DNA of 43,235 nt from Saccharothrix sp. (GCF_031180885.1 NZ_JAPSLK010000067.1:1-43235); one strand, 5' to 3'; positions 16,354 through 24,644 are shown, numbered from the stretch's first letter. The notes: a model not told the origin generated them from the sequence alone. A program made the numbers and translations.

Positions 16354-17649
16354 ATGTCCCGCCGATCATGGATGCGTCCCCTCATCGCGATGGGGCTCGT
16401 CGCCATGGCAGCAGTGGTGTCCGCGTGTGGCACGGCCGGTCCGGCCGAGCCCGGCGCGGGTGGGGTGAAGGTGTGGGCGCTCCAGGACCCCGTCCTCAAC
16501 CCGATCGAGCAGAAGTCGATCGACTTCTTCAAGTCCGGCGGCGGCAACGCGTCGCTGGAGACCTTCGGCAACGACCCGTACAAGCAGAAGCTGCGGGTCG
16601 CGATCGGCTCGCCGAACGCACCGGACGTCTTCTTCAACTGGGGCGGCGGCAACCTCAAGGAGTACGTCGACGCCGGCAAGATCGCCGACCTGACCCCGGT
16701 GCTGGACCAGAACAGCGCGCTCAAGAACGCGTTCCTGCCCAGCGTGCTCGACGGCGCCAAGATCGACGGCAAGTACTACGGCATCCCGATGCGGGGTATG
16801 CAGCCCGTCCTGCTGTTCTTCAACAAGGAGGTCTTCGCCGCCGCGGGCGCGCAGCCGCCGAAGACGTGGGACGACCTGCTGGCGCTGGTGGACACCTTCA
16901 AGGCCAAGGGCGTGCAGCCGATCGCGCTGGCCGGCTCGCAGGCGTGGACCGAGCTGATGTGGATCGAGTACATCCTGGACCGCATCGGCGGCCCGGAGGT
17001 GTTCCGCAACATCCGCGACGGCAAGGGCCAGGGGTGGAAGGACCCGGCCGTGCTGGAGTCCTTGAACAAGCTCAAGGAGCTGATCGACCGGGGCGGCTTC
17101 GGCACCAACTTCGCCTCCGTCGGCTACGACGTCGGCGGCGCGTCGACGATCCTGGCGCAGGGCAAGGCCGCCATGCACCTGATGGGTTCCTGGGAGTACG
17201 TCAACCAGCTCGGACAGAGCCCCGACTTCGTCAAGAAGGGGTCCCTCGGCTGGGTGGCCTTCCCGTCGATCCCCGGCGGCAAGGGCGATCCCGGCAACGT
17301 GGTCGGCAACGCCAGCAACTACTACTCGGTGACCTCGGGCTCCTCCCAGGTCGAGGCCGCCAAGAAGTTCGTCTCCACCGCGCTGCACGAGGACTCCTAC
17401 GTGCAGGCGCTGATCGACGCCGGTGACGTGCCCGCGGTGGTCGGGGTCGAGGAGAAGCTGGCCAAGGCCGCCAACTCCGAGTACACGACGTGGATCTACG
17501 GCCAGGTCAAGGGAGCCAAGAGCTTCCAGCTGTCCTGGGACCAGGACCTGCCCGCTGAGAAGGCCACGGCGATGCTGACCCAGCTGCAGGAGTTCTTCCT
17601 GGGCAAGGTCTCGCCCCAGCAGTTCGTCGACGCGGTGGCCGCGCGCTGA
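16354..17649 (+). CDS. Sugar-binding lipoprotein of an ABC transporter (BxlE-like)
   Basis: This extracytoplasmic solute-binding protein of the sugar ABC family 1 type captures an oligosaccharide, probably xylobiose given the locus. The start chosen is ATG 16354 (MSRRSWMRPLIAMGLV), with AAGGGTGG upstream. The frame is open to 16249, but those codons overlap the promoter and operator. A lipoprotein signal with lipobox VSAC is followed by the mature protein (about 430 aa total), which contains DGKYYGIPMRGMQPVLLFFNKEVF and ILAQGKAAMHLMGSWEY, both typical of the family. The stop overlaps the first permease start (TGATG). The operon has no ATPase gene; in actinomycetes a shared ATPase (MsiK) encoded elsewhere energises such systems. 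Confidence 0.92.
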   Translation: MSRRSWMRPLIAMGLVAMAAVVSACGTAGPAEPGAGGVKVWALQDPVLNPIEQKSIDFFKSGGGNASLETFGNDPYKQKLRVAIGSPNAPDVFFNWGGGNLKEYVDAGKIADLTPVLDQNSALKNAFLPSVLDGAKIDGKYYGIPMRGMQPVLLFFNKEVFAAAGAQPPKTWDDLLALVDTFKAKGVQPIALAGSQAWTELMWIEYILDRIGGPEVFRNIRDGKGQGWKDPAVLESLNKLKELIDRGGFGTNFASVGYDVGGASTILAQGKAAMHLMGSWEYVNQLGQSPDFVKKGSLGWVAFPSIPGGKGDPGNVVGNASNYYSVTSGSSQVEAAKKFVSTALHEDSYVQALIDAGDVPAVVGVEEKLAKAANSEYTTWIYGQVKGAKSFQLSWDQDLPAEKATAMLTQLQEFFLGKVSPQQFVDAVAAR

Positions 17650-18503
17650 TGCGAACGCAGCGACCGTCCGGCTGGTACGCCGTCCCCGCTTACGGGTTCT
17701 TCGCGCTCTTCGCGGTGCTGCCCATGGTGCTGGTGGTGTACCTGAGCTTCACGTCGTGGCAGGGCCTGGGCACCCCGGTGCCCAACGGGACCGCCAACTG
17801 GTCCCGCCTGATCGCCGACGGGGAAGCCCATGCCGCCGTGGGGCGGACCGTGCTGCTGATGGTCGTGTCCTGGCTGTTCCAGACCCCGATCGCGTTGCTG
17901 ATCGGGGTCTGGGCGGCCGGGCCGCAGCGGTCCCGCGCGGTGCTCAGCTCGATCTTCTTCCTGCCCCTGCTGCTGTCCACGGCGGCCATCGCGCTCCTGT
18001 GGCAGGCGCTGCTGGACCCGAACTTCGGCATCGCGGCGGGCGGCACGCAGTTCCTGGGTGATCCCGACATCGCGATCTACACCGTGGTGTTCGTGATCTC
18101 CTGGCAGTACATCCCGTTCCACACGCTGATGTACCAGGGCGCGGCGCGCGCGATCCCGGCGTCGCTGTACGAGGCGGCGACCATCGACGGCGCGTCCCGG
18201 CTGGGCAAGTTCCTGCACATCACGCTGCCCCAGCTGCGGTACACGCTGGTGACGTCGTCGGTGCTGATGCTCGTCGGTTCGCTGACGACCTTCGACACCG
18301 TCCTGATCCTCACCGGCGGCGGCCCGGGCACGGCCACCCGCATCCTGCCGCTGCACATGTACATCACCGGCTTCAGCGGCTTCGAGATGGGCTACGCGAG
18401 CACCATCGCCGTGGTCCTGGTGGTGCTGGGCACCGCGCTGTCGGTGGCGGTCATGCGCTGGAGCGGCTTCCGCGCGATGAGCAGCCAGCAGGAGGGCTCG
18501 TGA
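17649..18503 (+). CDS. Sugar ABC transporter permease, MalF type (BxlF-like)
   Basis: The 284-aa membrane protein has about six transmembrane segments. It carries the ATPase-docking EAA motif as YEAATIDGASRLGKFLHITLP (residues ~176-196), here split as YEAATIDGAS then KFLHITLP. Its ATG shares one base with the stop of the binding-protein gene, and its own stop is overlapped by the next permease start (GTGA), so the three genes are translationally coupled. It forms the channel with the second permease. Confidence 0.93.
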   Translation: MRTQRPSGWYAVPAYGFFALFAVLPMVLVVYLSFTSWQGLGTPVPNGTANWSRLIADGEAHAAVGRTVLLMVVSWLFQTPIALLIGVWAAGPQRSRAVLSSIFFLPLLLSTAAIALLWQALLDPNFGIAAGGTQFLGDPDIAIYTVVFVISWQYIPFHTLMYQGAARAIPASLYEAATIDGASRLGKFLHITLPQLRYTLVTSSVLMLVGSLTTFDTVLILTGGGPGTATRILPLHMYITGFSGFEMGYASTIAVVLVVLGTALSVAVMRWSGFRAMSSQQEGS

Positions 18504-19318
18504 AGTCACGTCCGAACTGGCCCGCCGGGCTCTTCGCCCTGCTGTGGCTGGTGATCGTCGTCGGACCGCTGTACTACGTGGTGACGGCGAGCCTGCGCAC
18601 CCGCCAGGACTACCTGGGTTCGCACCCGCTGGAGTTCCCCGCGTCGCCCACTTTGGGCAACTACGTGACCGTGGTGGAGGGCGGGTTCGGCCAGTACCTG
18701 GTGAACAACATCATCGTCACGGTCGCGACGGTGGCCATCGTGCTGCTGGTGGGCGTGCCCTGCGCCTACGCGGTCGTGCGCGGCACCGGCCGCTTCGTCC
18801 AGCGCGGCTTCACGCTGCTGCTGATGGGCCTGGCGATCCCCGCCCAGGCCACCATCATCCCGGTGTACCTGCTCATCACCCGCATGCACCTGTACGACAG
18901 CCTGACCGCGATCATCCTGCCCACGGCCGCGTTCGCCCTGCCGGTGGCGACCCTGGTGCTCACCAACAGCCTGCGGGACGTGCCGGCCGAGCTGTACGAG
19001 GCCCAGGCGATCGACGGGGCGGGCCCGTTCCGGGTGCTGGTGAGCCTGGTGCTGCCGCTGGCCAAGCCCGCGATCATGACCGTGGTGGTGTACACGGCGC
19101 TGAACGCGTGGAACGGCTTCCTGTTCCCGTTGGTGCTGACCCAGTCGGAGTCCAGCCGGGTGCTGACCCTGGGGTTGTGGAACTTCCAGGGGCAGTTCGG
19201 GACGAACGTGCCGGCGCTGATGGCGGCGGTGCTGCTGTCCGTGCTGCCGATCTTCGCGGTGTACCTGTTCGCGAGGCGCTTCCTGCTCAGCGGCCTGACC
19301 GCGGGCTTCGGCAAGTAG
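18500..19318 (+). CDS. Sugar ABC transporter permease, MalG type (BxlG-like)
   Basis: This 272-aa protein is the second channel subunit, with six predicted transmembrane segments and an EAA motif (YEAQAIDGAGPFRVLVSLVLP region, residues ~172-192). The C-terminal ALNAWNGFLFPLVLT is typical of MalG-type permeases. The GTG start overlaps the upstream gene by 4 nt. A strong terminator follows the gene, so no ATPase is co-transcribed. Confidence 0.93.
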   Translation: MKSRPNWPAGLFALLWLVIVVGPLYYVVTASLRTRQDYLGSHPLEFPASPTLGNYVTVVEGGFGQYLVNNIIVTVATVAIVLLVGVPCAYAVVRGTGRFVQRGFTLLLMGLAIPAQATIIPVYLLITRMHLYDSLTAIILPTAAFALPVATLVLTNSLRDVPAELYEAQAIDGAGPFRVLVSLVLPLAKPAIMTVVVYTALNAWNGFLFPLVLTQSESSRVLTLGLWNFQGQFGTNVPALMAAVLLSVLPIFAVYLFARRFLLSGLTAGFGK

Positions 19319-19327
19319 TCCGGACCC

Positions 19328-19354
19328 GGGGGCCTGCCTTCCCGGTAGGCCCCC
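19328..19354 (+). terminator. Rho-independent terminator of the sugar ABC operon
   Basis: GGGGGCCTGCC (19328-19338) pairs with GGTAGGCCCCC (19344-19354) with one G-U pair and a 5-nt loop, followed by TCTTTC. It lies 10 bp after the permease stop. Confidence 0.9.
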
Positions 19355-19415
19355 TCTTTCGGCGCCGGCACTGAGAGCGGCGTCACCCGCGAGTTCAACG
19401 AAGTGAAACATCTTC

Positions 19416-19438
19416 CGATAGTTTCGGTGACGTAGACT
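19416..19438 (+). promoter_or_regulatory. Leaderless promoter/operator of the second xylan-locus lacI gene
   Basis: A -10-like TAGACT (19433-19438) ends six bases before the ATG at 19445, the same geometry as the paralogous gene at 16150, and no ribosome binding site is present. CGATAGTTTCG (19416-19426) lies just upstream of the -10 and differs by one base from the palindrome in the other lacI promoter. No good -35 is visible. Confidence 0.6.
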
Positions 19439-19444
19439 GCGTCC

Positions 19445-20488
19445 ATGCCGACCAAAGCCGACCAGTCTTCGCCGGATGGCACCACCTCCGGCAAGATCAC
19501 CATTGCCGACATCGCGGCCGAGGCCGGCGTATCGGTACCGACAGTTTCGAAGGTGATGAACGGCCGCGCCGACGTCGCCCCGCACACCCGCGAGCGGGTC
19601 GAGGCGATCATCCGGCGGCACGGGTACCAGCGGCGGTCCGACGAGCGGTCGCGGCGCTCCAACCTGGTGGAACTGATGTTCCACGAGCTGGAGAGCGCCT
19701 GGGCGCTGGAGATCATCCGCGGCGCCGAGCAGGTCGCGGCGGAGCAGGGCCTGGCCTTGGTCCTGTCCGAGTCGCAGGGCCGGCTGACTCCCGGTCACGG
19801 TTGGCTGGAAGGCGTGATCGCGCGCCGGCCGCTGGGCGTGATCTCGGTCTTCTCCGACCTGACCGCCCAGCAACTGGCCAAGCTGCGGGCCCGCGACATC
19901 CCGGTGGTGGTGGTCGACCCGATCGGCGAGCCGCAGGACTCGACCCCGTCCATCGGCGCCACGAACTGGAACGGCGGCCTCACCGCGACCCGGCACCTGA
20001 TCGAGCTGGGACACCGCCGGATCGCCATGATCGGCGGCCCGGAACGCGTCCTGTGCAGCCGGGCCCGGGTCGACGGCTACCGCGCCGCCCTGGAGACGGC
20101 AGGCTTGGCCTTCGACCCCGCCCTGGTCCGCTACGGCGACTTCCACGTCGAGTCGGGCCATAGGCAGTTCGCTCCTCTGCTGGAACTCCCCGACCCGCCC
20201 ACGGCGGTGTTCGCGGGCAGCGACCTCCAGGCCCTGGGCGTGTACGAGGCGGCCCGGGCGGCGGGCCTGCGGGTGCCGGAGGACCTGTCGGTGGTCGGCT
20301 TCGACGACCTCCCGGTGGCCCAGTGGGTCGGCCCGCCGCTGACCACCGTGCGCCAGCCCTTGCAGGACATGGCGGCGGCCGGCACGCGGCTGGCGATCAC
20401 GCTGTCGCGCGGAGACGAACCGGAGCACCGCCGCATCGAACTGGCGACCACCTTGATCATCCGCCAGAGCACCGCTCCCCCGCGCTAG
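19445..20488 (+). CDS. LacI-family transcriptional regulator, paralogue of the BxlR-like protein
   Basis: The 347-aa repressor has an ~18-residue N-terminal extension before its helix-turn-helix (ITIADIAAEAGVSVPTVSKVMNG). Its effector domain is strikingly similar to that of the LacI protein at 15158-16150 (both keep an EIIRG segment, GATNW, CSRARVDGYRAAL and SVVGFDDLPVA). The two genes flank the sugar ABC operon and have near-identical recognition-helix segments (VSxPTVSKV), so they probably bind overlapping operator sets and may respond to different oligosaccharides. Which one controls the transporter cannot be decided from sequence. Confidence 0.9.
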   Translation: MPTKADQSSPDGTTSGKITIADIAAEAGVSVPTVSKVMNGRADVAPHTRERVEAIIRRHGYQRRSDERSRRSNLVELMFHELESAWALEIIRGAEQVAAEQGLALVLSESQGRLTPGHGWLEGVIARRPLGVISVFSDLTAQQLAKLRARDIPVVVVDPIGEPQDSTPSIGATNWNGGLTATRHLIELGHRRIAMIGGPERVLCSRARVDGYRAALETAGLAFDPALVRYGDFHVESGHRQFAPLLELPDPPTAVFAGSDLQALGVYEAARAAGLRVPEDLSVVGFDDLPVAQWVGPPLTTVRQPLQDMAAAGTRLAITLSRGDEPEHRRIELATTLIIRQSTAPPR

Positions 20489-20529
20489 ATCGACAAGACC
20501 TTCGGGCGGACAAGGGTTGAAGAGGGTGG

Positions 20530-20587
20530 ACCCGCCCCCGGGCCGCGGGCTCCGGCAACCGCTTGCGGAGGGCGGTCGGGGGCGGGT
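20530..20587. terminator. GC-rich hairpin between the lacI and lipoprotein genes
   Basis: ACCCGCCCCCG (20530-20540) and CGGGGGCGGGT (20577-20587) are exact complements, with a smaller foldback inside. It sits between two convergent genes and could terminate both. Confidence 0.6.
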
Positions 20588-20669
20588 TCCCGTCTCGTCT
20601 GCCACCGTCACGAGGGCGAAGCCGGACACCGCCGAGTCGGTTCGCCGTGGAGGTCGGTGGGACGAGCCG

Positions 20670-21209
20670 TCAGTGGTGGTGATGGCCCTCGAACTGGACG
20701 TACTGGCAGCCCGGCGTCTCCGCGGGCAGGGTGTGGCCCCCGGTCTGCGGGGCCGGTTGGGTGCAGGTCAGCCGGTGCAGGCCCAGCAGTTCCAGGCCGA
20801 TGGTGCCGCTGAGCGCGAAGCCGTTGCCGAAGCCGAAGTCCGGGTTGTCGCTGATCTGCCCCGCCTTCATGGCCTCCTGCCACGACTTCTGGAACTCGGC
20901 CAGCTTGTCTCGCCGGAACACCACCAACCCCAACCTCTCGTACGGACCCGCCTTGCACGTCGCCCACCGGTCCACGTACGGCGCGTACAGCGTCGCCCGC
21001 AACGGCCCGACGAACTCGGCGAACTCCTCGATGGTCCGGTCGGTGGGCTCGGCGCACTCGCCGGTCTTCTCCTGCACCCACGCCGCGACCTCCGCCGGGC
21101 TGCCCAGCGGTGGCCCCAGCGCGCCCGAGCCCAGGCCGGTGGAATCGGACGCGCCGCACGCGACCGACCCCACCAGCAGCGCGACCAGGACCGCGCAACG
21201 GGCGAACAT
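20670..21209 (-). CDS. Lipoprotein ending in GHHHH, coupled to the LPMO gene
   Basis: I do not recognise a named family. The start is ATG 21207-21209 (or GTG 21210-21212); the LPMO stop codon lies across both, giving TGATG/GTGATG coupling. The 179-aa product has a lipoprotein signal (MFARCAVLVALLVGSVACG) and a Gly/Ser linker. A soluble domain carries four further cysteines (GECAEP, WATCKAG, RLTCTQ, PGCQYV), likely as disulfides outside the cell. It ends with four consecutive histidines after GHT and EG segments. Adjacent to a copper-dependent LPMO, a surface-anchored His tail could bind copper for the enzyme; that is inference only. The tail is encoded in ordinary flanking sequence, so vector contamination is not suggested. 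Confidence 0.8.
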   Translation of the reverse strand: MFARCAVLVALLVGSVACGASDSTGLGSGALGPPLGSPAEVAAWVQEKTGECAEPTDRTIEEFAEFVGPLRATLYAPYVDRWATCKAGPYERLGLVVFRRDKLAEFQKSWQEAMKAGQISDNPDFGFGNGFALSGTIGLELLGLHRLTCTQPAPQTGGHTLPAETPGCQYVQFEGHHHH

Positions 21210-22483
21210 CACCCGCACCGCGCGCCGTTGAGGGTGAACGACGTGGGCGCCGTGGCCGGACCCGTGCCGTTGAACCCGAACGACGTCGACGCGCCCGCCG
21301 CGAGGTTCTGGTTCCAGCTCGCGCCCTTGGCCGTGGCCTTGCCGTCCGCCACGGTCACCGTCGCCGACCACGCGTGGCCGACGCCCTGCCCCGCGGGCAC
21401 GTCCCACGCCAACTGCCAGCCGTTGACCGCGGCCGTACCCGTGTTCTTCACCGTCACGTTCGCCGTGAACCCGCCGGACCACACGCTCGGCGTCGCCCAC
21501 GTCACCGTGCACGCCCCGGGCTCACCACTCCCCGGACCCGTGGTCACGCTGACCGCGGCAGAGGGCGGTGACGTGTTGCCCACCGCATCCCTTGCCACCA
21601 CGTAGAACTGGTACGCCGTCGCCGGCGTCAGGCCGGTGATGGTGGCCGTGGTGCCGCTGCCCGACGCGACCTGCACGTCCGTCGCGCCCGCCTCGCGGAA
21701 CACCTGGTAGCTCGACACGCCGACGTTGTCCGACGACGCCGCCCACGACAGCGTCACCGAGTTCGAACCCGCCGTCGCGGTGGGCGTGCCGGGCGCGGTG
21801 GGCGCCTGGGTGTCGCCGCCGCTGCCGCCCTCGAAGATCACGTCCGAGCAGCTGTAGAACGCCTCGGGGCTGTCGTTGCGCTGCCAGATCGAGTAGATGA
21901 CGTGCCGGCCCGACTTGTTCGGCAGGGTCGCCGTCCACGTGTACTCGCCGCCGACCGCGACCGGGTTGGTGATCGTGTCGAACGGCACCGGCTCCAGGTC
22001 CGACCACTTCAGCGGCTTGGTCACGTCGAACCCGTCGCGGGTCACGTACTGGTCCCAGCGGCCGGGGTGCGGCGCCCACGCGTTGTAGTGGATCGTGATC
22101 TGCGAACCCGCCCGCAGCGTGGTCGTCGGCCAGTCGTCGCGGGCCAGGTTGTAGGCGTCGTACTTGGTGGTCGGGCCGCACAGGTCGCCGTCGGCGATGA
22201 TCTCGCGGTGCCGCCCTGCGGCGTTGGAGATCAGGTTGCCGTACCAGTCCCACAACGGCTGCTTGCCGCCGATCGCCACGGCCGCCTGGCACGCCGGGTT
22301 GGTCGGGCTGAGGTCGCCGCCGCCGCTGCCCCTCCGACCGTCCTCGTAGCAGGCGTAGGTGCGGCTGGCCGGGTAGGTCATCGAGCCGTGCGCCACCGCG
22401 ACGCCGCTCTGCGCGAGCACGGTGGTCACGCCGGCGATCCCGAGGGCGGCGAGAGCCAACGCCCCGAAGCGCTTGAGTCGCAA
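21209..22483 (-). CDS. Secreted AA10 lytic polysaccharide monooxygenase with FN3 and CBM2
   Basis: This copper enzyme oxidatively cleaves crystalline polysaccharide; the sequence resembles cellulose-active Streptomyces AA10 proteins (LSPTNPACQAAV, YDAYNLARDDWP, SCSDVIFEGG). The TTG start (22481-22483) follows AAGGAG at 7 nt. Signal cleavage after VAVA would expose H32 as the N-terminal copper ligand; H139 (AWAPHPGRW) is the second brace histidine. The AA10 domain runs to about residue 220, then FN3 (about 225-310) and CBM2 (about 320-424). Total 424 aa. A perfect CebR/CelR-type palindrome lies 58 bp upstream, with a possible -35 TTGACG at 22583-22588, so expression is probably induced by cello-oligosaccharides. 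Its stop is coupled to the His-tailed lipoprotein gene. Confidence 0.95.
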   Translation of the reverse strand: MRLKRFGALALAALGIAGVTTVLAQSGVAVAHGSMTYPASRTYACYEDGRRGSGGGDLSPTNPACQAAVAIGGKQPLWDWYGNLISNAAGRHREIIADGDLCGPTTKYDAYNLARDDWPTTTLRAGSQITIHYNAWAPHPGRWDQYVTRDGFDVTKPLKWSDLEPVPFDTITNPVAVGGEYTWTATLPNKSGRHVIYSIWQRNDSPEAFYSCSDVIFEGGSGGDTQAPTAPGTPTATAGSNSVTLSWAASSDNVGVSSYQVFREAGATDVQVASGSGTTATITGLTPATAYQFYVVARDAVGNTSPPSAAVSVTTGPGSGEPGACTVTWATPSVWSGGFTANVTVKNTGTAAVNGWQLAWDVPAGQGVGHAWSATVTVADGKATAKGASWNQNLAAGASTSFGFNGTGPATAPTSFTLNGARCG

Positions 22484-22540
22484 AGGATGTCTCCTTCAGA
22501 TCGACGGTGATCTGGCAGGGGTCCAACAACGCACTGGATC

Positions 22541-22554
22541 TGGGAGCGCTCCCA
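22541..22554. promoter_or_regulatory. CebR/CelR operator, perfect 14-bp palindrome
   Basis: TGGGAGCGCTCCCA is identical to the operator bound by the cellobiose-responsive LacI repressors CebR/CelR in actinomycetes. It lies between the LPMO start (22483) and the divergent kinase gene (22629). Its distance to the LPMO start and the fit to a cellulase regulon point to the LPMO as target. Confidence 0.92.
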
Positions 22555-22628
22555 GAAACACCATGGCAGCCCGGTGACCCCGCGTCAACGACTCGTTTCA
22601 ATTGGGGGTCCCGGGGTACCGCTCGACC

Positions 22629-23486
22629 ATGCGCATCGCCGTGGTCGGGCAAATCGCCCGCGACCTCGTCCTCGTCGTGCCCGAGGTGCCCGACGCGGGC
22701 GCCACCTCCCCCGTCCTCGAACGCCGCGAAGTGCTCGGCGGCAAGGGCGCGAACATCGCAGTCGACGTCGTCCAGTTGGGCGCATCGGCTTCATTAATAG
22801 GTGTCGCCGGGGACGACGAGATCGGCGACCGATTGGTCGAACAGCTCCAGGCGGACGGCGTCGACACCTCGTCGGTCGCGCGGCGCGGCCGGTCGGCGTT
22901 GATCGTGGACGTCGTGTGCGACGGGAAGTGGCGCTACCTCCAGGACATCCCGGACACCTCCCTGGTCGCGCCGACCGATCTCGGGCCGTCCGTGGCCGAG
23001 GCCGACGCCGTGGTGGTGCAACTCCAGCAACCGCACGAGACCTCGCTGGCCGCCGCGCGCCGGGCCGCCGGGCTCGTCGTGCTCGACGGCGTCGCCACCC
23101 CGGACCTGCTCGCCGCCGCCGACGTCCTGCGGGCCGACCAGCACGAGGGCGAGGAACTGACCGGGCGCTCGATCACCTCGTCCGGCGACGCGCTCGCGGC
23201 CGGCCGCAACCTGCTGGACCGCGGGCCGTCGCTGGTCGCGCTGGAGGTCAAGGGCGAGGCGAACGTGCTGGTCTGGCCGTCCGGCGAGGCCGTCGTGCCG
23301 CTGACCGACGTCGACGTGGTGGACACGACCGGCGGCGGCGACGCGTTCGTGGCCGCGCTGACCGTGGCCCTGGCCCGGGGCGAGCGGCCCGAGGAGGCGG
23401 GCCGGCTGGCGGTGGCCGCCGCGGGTCGCGCCGTCGATCACGCCGGCGGGCGGACGGATCTGGGCGGGCTGCGCGGGCACCGGTGA
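22629..23486 (+). CDS. PfkB-family carbohydrate kinase (ribokinase-like)
   Basis: The 285-aa cytoplasmic kinase phosphorylates a sugar or nucleoside at a hydroxymethyl group. Visible motifs are the N-terminal substrate-binding VLGGKGANIAVDV (residues 35-47) and the catalytic DTTGGGDAF (D238 as base, residues 232-240). The ATG at 22629 is used because MRIAVVGQIARD is the standard family beginning; nine further upstream codons add nothing conserved. The GGKGAN pattern is ribokinase-like, but the substrate cannot be named. It is divergent from the LPMO with the CebR box between them, so co-regulation is possible. Confidence 0.88.
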   Translation: MRIAVVGQIARDLVLVVPEVPDAGATSPVLERREVLGGKGANIAVDVVQLGASASLIGVAGDDEIGDRLVEQLQADGVDTSSVARRGRSALIVDVVCDGKWRYLQDIPDTSLVAPTDLGPSVAEADAVVVQLQQPHETSLAAARRAAGLVVLDGVATPDLLAAADVLRADQHEGEELTGRSITSSGDALAAGRNLLDRGPSLVALEVKGEANVLVWPSGEAVVPLTDVDVVDTTGGGDAFVAALTVALARGERPEEAGRLAVAAAGRAVDHAGGRTDLGGLRGHR

Positions 23487-23570
23487 TCGGGGACCCCGTG
23501 ATGGACGGGCGGGGCCGGGTTCCGTAACCTGTCCGAGACCTCGACCTGCCTCACTCGTTCGGGGGATCCG

Positions 23571-24593
23571 GTGTTCAAGGAGGACCGCGCGATCGTGGCG
23601 TCGTACCCCGTTCAGCGCACCGTCCGCGCGGCTCTGGCGGCCACCGCCGTCCTCGCGCTGGCCGGTGGAGTGTCCGTGCCGCACGCCGTCGCCGACCCGG
23701 TCCCCACCGACGGTTCCGAGGCGTTGAAGCGGTACTTCGAACTCGCCCACGAGGCCGAGCAGCTCAACGAGCAGCACCTGCGCGCCGAGGAAGAGCTGGC
23801 GAAGGCCAACGGCACCATCGAGCAGGCCAACAAGGACCTCGCCGCGGCCCAGCAGGCGCAGGGCCAGTTGCAGGGCCAGGTCGACCTGCTCACCGAGGCA
23901 TCCTTCGAGGGCGCCCGGTTCACCCAGCTCTCCGCGCTGCTGGTCAGCGACTCCCAGCAGGACTTCCTCAACCGGATGACCGCGCTGGGCGTGCTGGCGG
24001 GCGAGAACGCCGAGGCGGTGGCGAGCCTGAGCGCCGCCGTCGACCAGGCCAACGAGGCGACCCGCCGCGCCAACGAGGCCGTGGCCGCCGCCAACAAGGC
24101 CATCGCCGACATCGACCAGCGCAAGGCCGCACTGGACGAGCAGATCAACGAGGTCCGCGCGGTCTACCGGGCGCTGCCCGAGCACGAGCGCGACCGCCTG
24201 GCGGGCGAGGGGTACACCGGCCCCGTGAACACGCCGCCGGGCAAGGCCGGCGACGCGGTGCAGTGGGCGTTGACCCAGCGCGGCAAGCCGTACGTGTTCG
24301 GCTCCAACGGCCCCGGCTCGTGGGACTGCTCCAGCCTCATGCAGGCCGCCTACCGGTCCGTGGGCATCGCGATCCCGCGCACCACCTACGGCCAGGCCCT
24401 GATCGGGCGACCGGTGTCGCTCAACGAGGTGAAGGCCGGCGACCTGATCATCTACTACTCCGGCCAGACCCACGTCTCGATGGCCATCGACGGCATCCGC
24501 GCCGTGCACGCCTCGACCGAGGGCGTTCCGGTCAAGATCCAGGACATCGAGTCGATCGGCCCGATCAGCACGATCCGGCGAGTGGTCGGTTGA
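23571..24593 (+). CDS. Secreted NlpC/P60 peptidoglycan hydrolase (RipA-like)
   Basis: The enzyme cuts stem peptides of peptidoglycan outside the membrane. The 340-aa product has a signal peptide (ending near HAVADP, ~42), a long coiled-coil region (about 50-200, rich in EQANKDLAAAQQ-like segments) and a C-terminal NlpC/P60 domain. The catalytic residues are visible: C253 (WDCSSL), H301 (THVSMAI) and H313 (AVHAS). The GTG start has GGGGGAT upstream. The coiled coil plus NlpC/P60 layout matches actinobacterial RipA/Cgp-type proteins used in cell separation. Its stop lies beside a sigma-B-like promoter for the next gene. Confidence 0.92.
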   Translation: MFKEDRAIVASYPVQRTVRAALAATAVLALAGGVSVPHAVADPVPTDGSEALKRYFELAHEAEQLNEQHLRAEEELAKANGTIEQANKDLAAAQQAQGQLQGQVDLLTEASFEGARFTQLSALLVSDSQQDFLNRMTALGVLAGENAEAVASLSAAVDQANEATRRANEAVAAANKAIADIDQRKAALDEQINEVRAVYRALPEHERDRLAGEGYTGPVNTPPGKAGDAVQWALTQRGKPYVFGSNGPGSWDCSSLMQAAYRSVGIAIPRTTYGQALIGRPVSLNEVKAGDLIIYYSGQTHVSMAIDGIRAVHASTEGVPVKIQDIESIGPISTIRRVVG

Positions 24594-24604
24594 AACGCGG
24601 GTAC
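24580..24604 (+). promoter_or_regulatory. Sigma-B-like promoter before the hemerythrin gene
   Basis: GAGT (24580-24583), 15 bp, then GGGTAC (24599-24604) fits the GNNT-N14-16-GGGTA(C/T) pattern of actinomycete sigma-B-type stress promoters. It is 41 bp before the hemerythrin start and overlaps the end of the peptidase gene. Confidence 0.5.
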
Positions 24605-24644
24605 TCCCGGTTCGACCCGTGACCGTCGAGCCGAGGAGGCACCC

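Noticed and set aside
20670..20690. C-terminal histidines as an expression-vector tag
   Set aside because: The four His codons lie in continuous actinomycete sequence with a native neighbour and no vector features.
23487..23570. ydaO/c-di-AMP riboswitch upstream of the NlpC/P60 gene
   Set aside because: The 84-bp gap is too short and lacks the conserved core, although such genes often carry it.
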